Below are positions 59,365-64,000 of a stretch of 64,000 nucleotides of DNA, piece by piece; position 1 is the stretch's first letter, and every line of letters begins with the position of its first letter. The DNA lies in contig CM034597.1 in NCBI GenBank assembly GCA_020091685.1, forward strand, positions 3,609,340 through 3,673,339. The letters run 5' to 3'. The notes under the pieces were generated by a model. It made no database searches. It was not told the origin of the DNA and was given only the letters and a program-made list of their open reading frames with translations. The stretch is from Lutjanus erythropterus (Eukaryota > Chordata > Actinopteri > Lutjaniformes > Lutjanidae). A program made the translations under genes and the position numbers.

Positions 59365-59865
59365 ACAAGTCCAAGATGACATCCTCAAATGTCTTGTTTT
59401 GTCCTAAACCCAAAGTTAGTCCATTTACTGTCAGAGAGGAGTAAAGAAACCAGAAAATATTCACATTTAAGAAGCTGAAATCAGGGAAATTGATATTTTT
59501 TTCTTTAAAATTATTCAAAATGATTAATCAGTTATCACAACAGATACAGATTAATTTAATAGTCAATTAATAATTGATTAGTTGTTGTAGCTTTAAGTGT
59601 TTTATGTTGTTTCGTAGATTTATTAGTTTGTCCAGCTGTTCCTTCCTTTGTTTTGCACAATTTATTGACTGATTGATTGATTGAAAGAGATGGAAAAAAT
59701 GGATAATGAATTGGCAGCTGTGCGCACTGTGCAGGGTAGGATATCACTCTTTAAAACTGTAATCCTACTAATAACCCACGATTTTGCTAAATGTACCAGT
59801 TACCTGTTTTGTATCCAGATTATATAATCCCATTACATGTAATCTGTTTCTCCCCAAACCTGTCT
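59365..59865 (+). repeat. hAT-like repeat, family A
   Basis: From AGTCCAAGATGACATCCTC to CATGTAATCTGTTTCTCCCC in family A order. Confidence 0.75.
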
Positions 59866-60283
59866 GAAGCTGGCAGTAACTAGTTAGTTAAAGGCAGTGT
59901 TTGACTGGAGCTCTAACCGTGAAGCCCCGATCACCGAACCTAAACTCTGTTCAGTTCAGTTTGCTGACTAGTGAACTGAGAACGGCCATTCTCTGAGAAT
60001 TTAGATAAAGATAAAGTGTTGTTCTTTTGAATGAAATGATCACAAACAATGAAACATTAATTTCAAGTTCTCAGAATCCAAATGAGTGCCCTTTGGTAAC
60101 ATTTGGAGCACTTATGTGTTCAACTGCTAAGTTGCTAAGCTTTAAAATCAACATTTAGTGTAGCTGTTTAGTTTTCATGTCAATATTTAGTTTTTTTTTC
60201 TGAGGCATTTCAGTTTTTAGTGTTATGAGGTTTTGTTTTAGTCTGTCGGAAAATGAAAATTAATTGTATTTGAAATCAATCAT
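59866..60283 (+). other. Nothing recognised
   Basis: AT-rich stretch before the modular repeat. Confidence 0.45.
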
Positions 60284-60445
60284 AATTAAAGCTGCAAGCA
60301 GCGTTTTACGGGCCCTCGCACACCCGCGCCACTCGGGGGGCCGGCGGCCGCGGCCTCGTGGCCGGATTCGCCCCGGGCGAAGAGGCTCTGTGACTGTCAT
60401 GGCCTTTTGACCTCTGCTTAAGGAATTCGATGCTGCTTCCTGTCG

Positions 60446-60460
60446 CCGCTAGGTGGCGCT
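60446..60460 (+). promoter_or_regulatory. CTCF-like motif inside modular repeat
   Basis: CCGCTAGGTGGCGCT, close to the vertebrate CTCF core. Confidence 0.4.
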
Positions 60461-61666
60461 ATGAGTATGTCTCCTGATTGTCACGTGGATGTGTTCAGAT
60501 CGGGACTTTTATGACACCTGTGAAGTTTGATGAGGATCAGACCACGTACGCCAAAGCTATAGCAATTTCGTCTTTCATGGCGAGACATCAAAAGTCGACG
60601 CCACGCCACGCCACGCCTTTTAACGCCGACAAAATCTTTTAATAAGTTTTGATTACACGCTTGTCTAGATGGTAAACACCAGTTTTGACGTCAATTGGAA
60701 CATTTCTGTAGGAGGAGTTTGTTAAAAGAGGACACGTGGAAAACGCTAAAAATGGCCGCCAAATTCAAAATGGCCGACTTCCTGTTGGGTTTGGCCAGTT
60801 GGTCCAAGAGGCTTTTTTGTGCGTCTGGGTGTGATACATGTGCGTGCCGATTTTCATGCATTTTGGCGAAACTTGCTGTGGGGGTGCTGCACTTTAAATG
60901 GGCGTGGCCAAGCCATACGGCCACGCCCATTGACCAAACTCATGGCATATGTTCGGGCTTGGACCTTTAACAAACATGTGAAGTTTCAGTCAGATCGGAC
61001 CATTTATGGTAAAGTTATAGCAATTTCGTGTTTCATGGCGAGACATCAAACTTCGCCACCACCTGACGGCCACGCCCTTCAATGAGGGCGTAATCTTTTA
61101 ATAAATTTTGATCACAATGTTATCTAGATGGTACGCAGTGATTTTGAACCCGTTCTGATCAATCCTGTAGGAGGATTTGGGTAAATTCCAATGCGTGGAA
61201 AACGCCAAAAATGGCCGCAAAATTCAAAATGGCCGACTTCCTGTTTGGTTTGGCCAATGGGTCCAAGAGGCTTTTTTGTGCGTCTGGATGTGATACATAT
61301 GCGTACCAAGTTTCGTGCATGTCCGTGAAACGTGCCGCAGGGGCTGATGTTTAAGGGGTGTGGCCTATCCATTTGGCCACGCCCACCAACGAAACTCACA
61401 TCACATGTTCAGACATGGACCATTAACACACATGTGAAGTTTCAGGCAGATATGACCAAGGACACTGAAGTTCGGGCCACTTTTCTGCATTTTGGCGAAA
61501 CATCGACTTCGCCGCGCTCTCGGCGCAACGCCGTTTCACGATACATCATAATCTTCACAATATAGCATTACCAAGTTGTTAAGGCCTCGCTGACCAAATT
61601 TGAGTCAGATATGGTCAACGTGGTGGGAACAGCACCTCAAACTGGAAAAAATGACATTTCCTGTCG

Positions 61667-61681
61667 CCACCAGGGGGCGCT
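61667..61681 (+). promoter_or_regulatory. CTCF-like motif inside modular repeat
   Basis: CCACCAGGGGGCGCT, a full match to CCASYAGRKGGCRSY. The equivalent position in copy 2 begins at 63996 and is cut by the window end. Confidence 0.5.
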
Positions 61682-62281
61682 GTGACAATTATGGAATATT
61701 TTCACATACGTGTGTTCAGGGCAGGACTATTATCAAACATGTGAAGTTTGGTGCAGATTGGACCTTTTATGCTGAAGTTATAGCAATTTCGTTTTTCATG
61801 GCGAGAGGTCAAACTTCGCCGCCACCTCACGGCCAGGCACTTTAACGATAGCGCGATCTTTTAATAACTTTTGATCACAAAGTAGTGTAGGTGGTGGCCA
61901 GCAATTTTGAAGCCGTTCTGATTAATCGTGTAGGAGGATTTCATTACATTCCAATACGTGTAAAACGCCAAAAATGGCTGCCAAATTCAAAATGGCTGAC
62001 TTCCTGTTGGGTTTAGCCTATGGCTGCAAGAGACTTTTTTGTGCGCCTGGGTATGTTCTATGTATGTACCGATTTTCGTGCATGTCGGTGAAATGAGCCG
62101 TCGGGGCTGCTGTTTAAGGGGCGTGGCCTAGCCATTTTGCACCACCCACCGCCGACAACCATAATACACGTAAATTTTCACCGCGACTGATGCGACCGCC
62201 AAATTTGGTGAGTTTTTGAATATGTTAAAGCCTCCAAAAAGGCAATTCATTTGGCGGAATAACCGGAAAAATAATAATAAT

Positions 62282-64000
62282 AATTAAAGCTGCAAGCAGC
62301 GATGAACGGGCCCGAGCACCCCCGCGCCACTCGGGGGGCCGGCCACCGCCGCCCGCCCGCCGGACTCGCCCCGGAGCAGAGAGGCTACGCGTCGCCGCGA
62401 CCGTCGGACGTCGCCCCTAAGCCACGGTCCGCCCCGAAAACCAAACGGCTCTCGACACCCACTCACCCCCGTGCTGATGCAAGGATGGGTGAAGACCTCA
62501 AGTGCACACAAATAACCCACAAACTGTCTCTGTACCGCTCCTGTGGTGTGATTTAAGTGTCTGTAAGAGGTGACAGTAAAATGTAACCCAAAAAGACACC
62601 ATTTACACCGTGTTTTCAGCCTCATTGTCAACTGCAGTCTCTGAGACTGGAAATGCATGCACACGGCTGAAGCACGTACACAAGCTCTATCCCAAGCGGC
62701 ACAGCTGCAGCCAAAAAACACGGTTTCTCCTCTATGTCCAAGTGCTCAGACATTTTCTTCTTTGTTGAAAATTTGGAGGAGTAAGGAGTAAAGAAACTCT
62801 ATGCATAACAGGTCACTGTTTCTGAGGAAAAACTCTGTCTGTTGTCTGAGTGGTTTCCAGGATGAAATCATTCGTGCAGCATGGAGACATTTTGTGGGCT
62901 TTTTGTGTTCATTTTTTACATTGTAAAACTGATCACTCTTCACTTCAATTGCACTGGATTTGACTACAGTTCTGTTTTCTGCTTAAACTATGGGAGTGTC
63001 TTGTGAACTGGAGATCTTCATCCCTCCTCACATCAGGACAGGAATGAGTAGATATTGAGTGCAATTTCATTTTTGTTTGAACTACTTTTTAAAGGAATTC
63101 ACTGTCATTTCCTGCCCCCAGTATTACATAGGGCATGCTTATTATCACACATGTGAAGTTTGATGCACATTGGCTCATTTACATTAAAGTTATAGCAATT
63201 TCCTGTGTCATGGCGAAAGGCCAAAATTCGCCACCTTGCTACAGCCACAGTGTTTAACGCTGACCAAATCTTTTAATAAGTTTTAATCACACACTTGTGT
63301 AGATGCTCCACACCAGTGTTGAAGTCAATTGAAAAATTTCTGTAGGAGGAATTAGTTAAAATAGGTCTTGTGGAAAACGCCAAAATTGAGCACGAAATCC
63401 AAAATTGCCGACTTCCTGTTGACTTTACCCTATGGGTCCAAGAGACTTTTTTGTTCATCTCCCTGTGATACATATGTGTACCAATTTTCGTGCACGTCGG
63501 CGAAACTCACTATTTCCGGCGCCGCACATCAAAGGGCGTGGTCAAGCCATTTGACCACACCCATGCACAAAACTCATATCACATGTTCAGACTGGGACTG
63601 TTAATGAACATGTAAAATTTCAGGCAGTTTTGACCAAGCACAGGGAGGTTAAAGCCACTTCCTGTGTTTTGGCGAAACGCGTTAATGGGCGTGGCCAAGC
63701 CATATGGCCACGGACATAGATGAAACTCATACCATATGTTCAGACCGGGACTGTTAACAAACATGTGAAGTTTCAGGCAGATCTGACCAAACACAGGGAG
63801 GTTATAACCATTTCCTGTTTCATGGCGAAACATGAAACTTCGCCACGCCGCCAGGGCAACGCCGTTTGACGAGACGTCCTGACCTTCATAATGTTGCATC
63901 ATCATGGTCTTAAGGCTTTTCAGACCAAATTGGAGTTTGATATAGTCAACGTGGTGGGAGCAGAACCTCATACTGTAAAACATGACATTTCCTGTCGCCA
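62282..64000 (+). mobile_element. Modular CpG-rich repeat, copy 2, truncated by window end
   Basis: Starts AATTAAAGCTGCAAGCAGCG immediately after copy 1 and has the same GC-rich head with CCGCGCCACTCGGGGGGCC. About 62480-63110 is not shared with copy 1 and looks like an insertion or a different module. The common modules resume from about 63120. The 145-codon minus-strand frame over the head is a composition artefact. Confidence 0.65.

Larger units (their letters stand above)
60284..62281 (+). mobile_element. Modular CpG-rich repeat, copy 1 (about 2.0 kb)
   Basis: Starts AATTAAAGCTGCAAGCAGCG, then a very GC-rich head with CCGCGCCACTCGGGGGGCC, and ends in ...GGAAAAATAATAATAATAA directly followed by a second start. 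Internal modules recur: GGAAAACGC-AAAAATGGCCGC near 60738, 61197 and 61957; CATGTGAAGTTT-CAGAT-GGACC at four places; CTGTCGCC-C-AGG-GGCGCT at about 60440 and 61660. No protein was recognised. I have seen sequence of this type in other teleosts, but its class is not known to me. Confidence 0.7.

Noticed and set aside
62284-62721. 145-codon minus-strand frame
   Set aside because: Lies over the GC-rich head of the modular repeat; composition explains the lack of stops and no domain is visible.

Overview
This window is nuclear DNA from a bony fish, most likely a percomorph teleost. It carries two multi-exon vertebrate genes on the + strand, with GT-AG introns full of short non-autonomous DNA transposons, microsatellites and minisatellites of teleost type. 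The species cannot be named from the sequence.

Layout. Positions 1-2860 are intergenic: repeat copies, the 3' tail of an L1-type LINE (about 1980-2625) and a possible first exon of a divergent minus-strand gene near 987-1130. Positions 2860-23448 hold a complete cherp gene (20 exons, 944 residues, every exon junction in phase). It encodes a SURP + CID + polyQ + proline-rich + RS + G-patch protein that works with the U2 snRNP in splicing. Its 3' UTR and a 2.9 kb spacer follow; the spacer contains a MITE and an AT-rich tandem array.

From 26359 to 50751 lie eleven coding exons of ap1m1, the mu-1A subunit of the clathrin adaptor AP-1. They cover all but the last seven residues; the terminal exon was not found and probably lies past the right edge. 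Exons 1-3 and 7-11 are intact. Exons 4-6 contain four single-base losses within 1.2 kb, which look more like assembly consensus errors than real decay, although this cannot be settled from sequence alone.

From 50752 to 64000 no coding exon was recognised. The stretch holds hAT-like repeats, a MITE and, from 60284, two head-to-tail copies of a modular, CpG-rich repeat that carries CTCF-like motifs.

The two genes share no pathway: one serves pre-mRNA splicing, the other trans-Golgi and endosomal sorting. They are neighbours in tandem orientation. The most interesting non-genic signals are a perfect oestrogen-response palindrome overlapping a perfect DR1 in an ap1m1 intronic repeat, CTCF-like motifs arranged convergently around the two genes, UG and CA repeats against ap1m1 splice sites, a minisatellite with inverted arms, and a RecQ-like helicase remnant in an ap1m1 intron.
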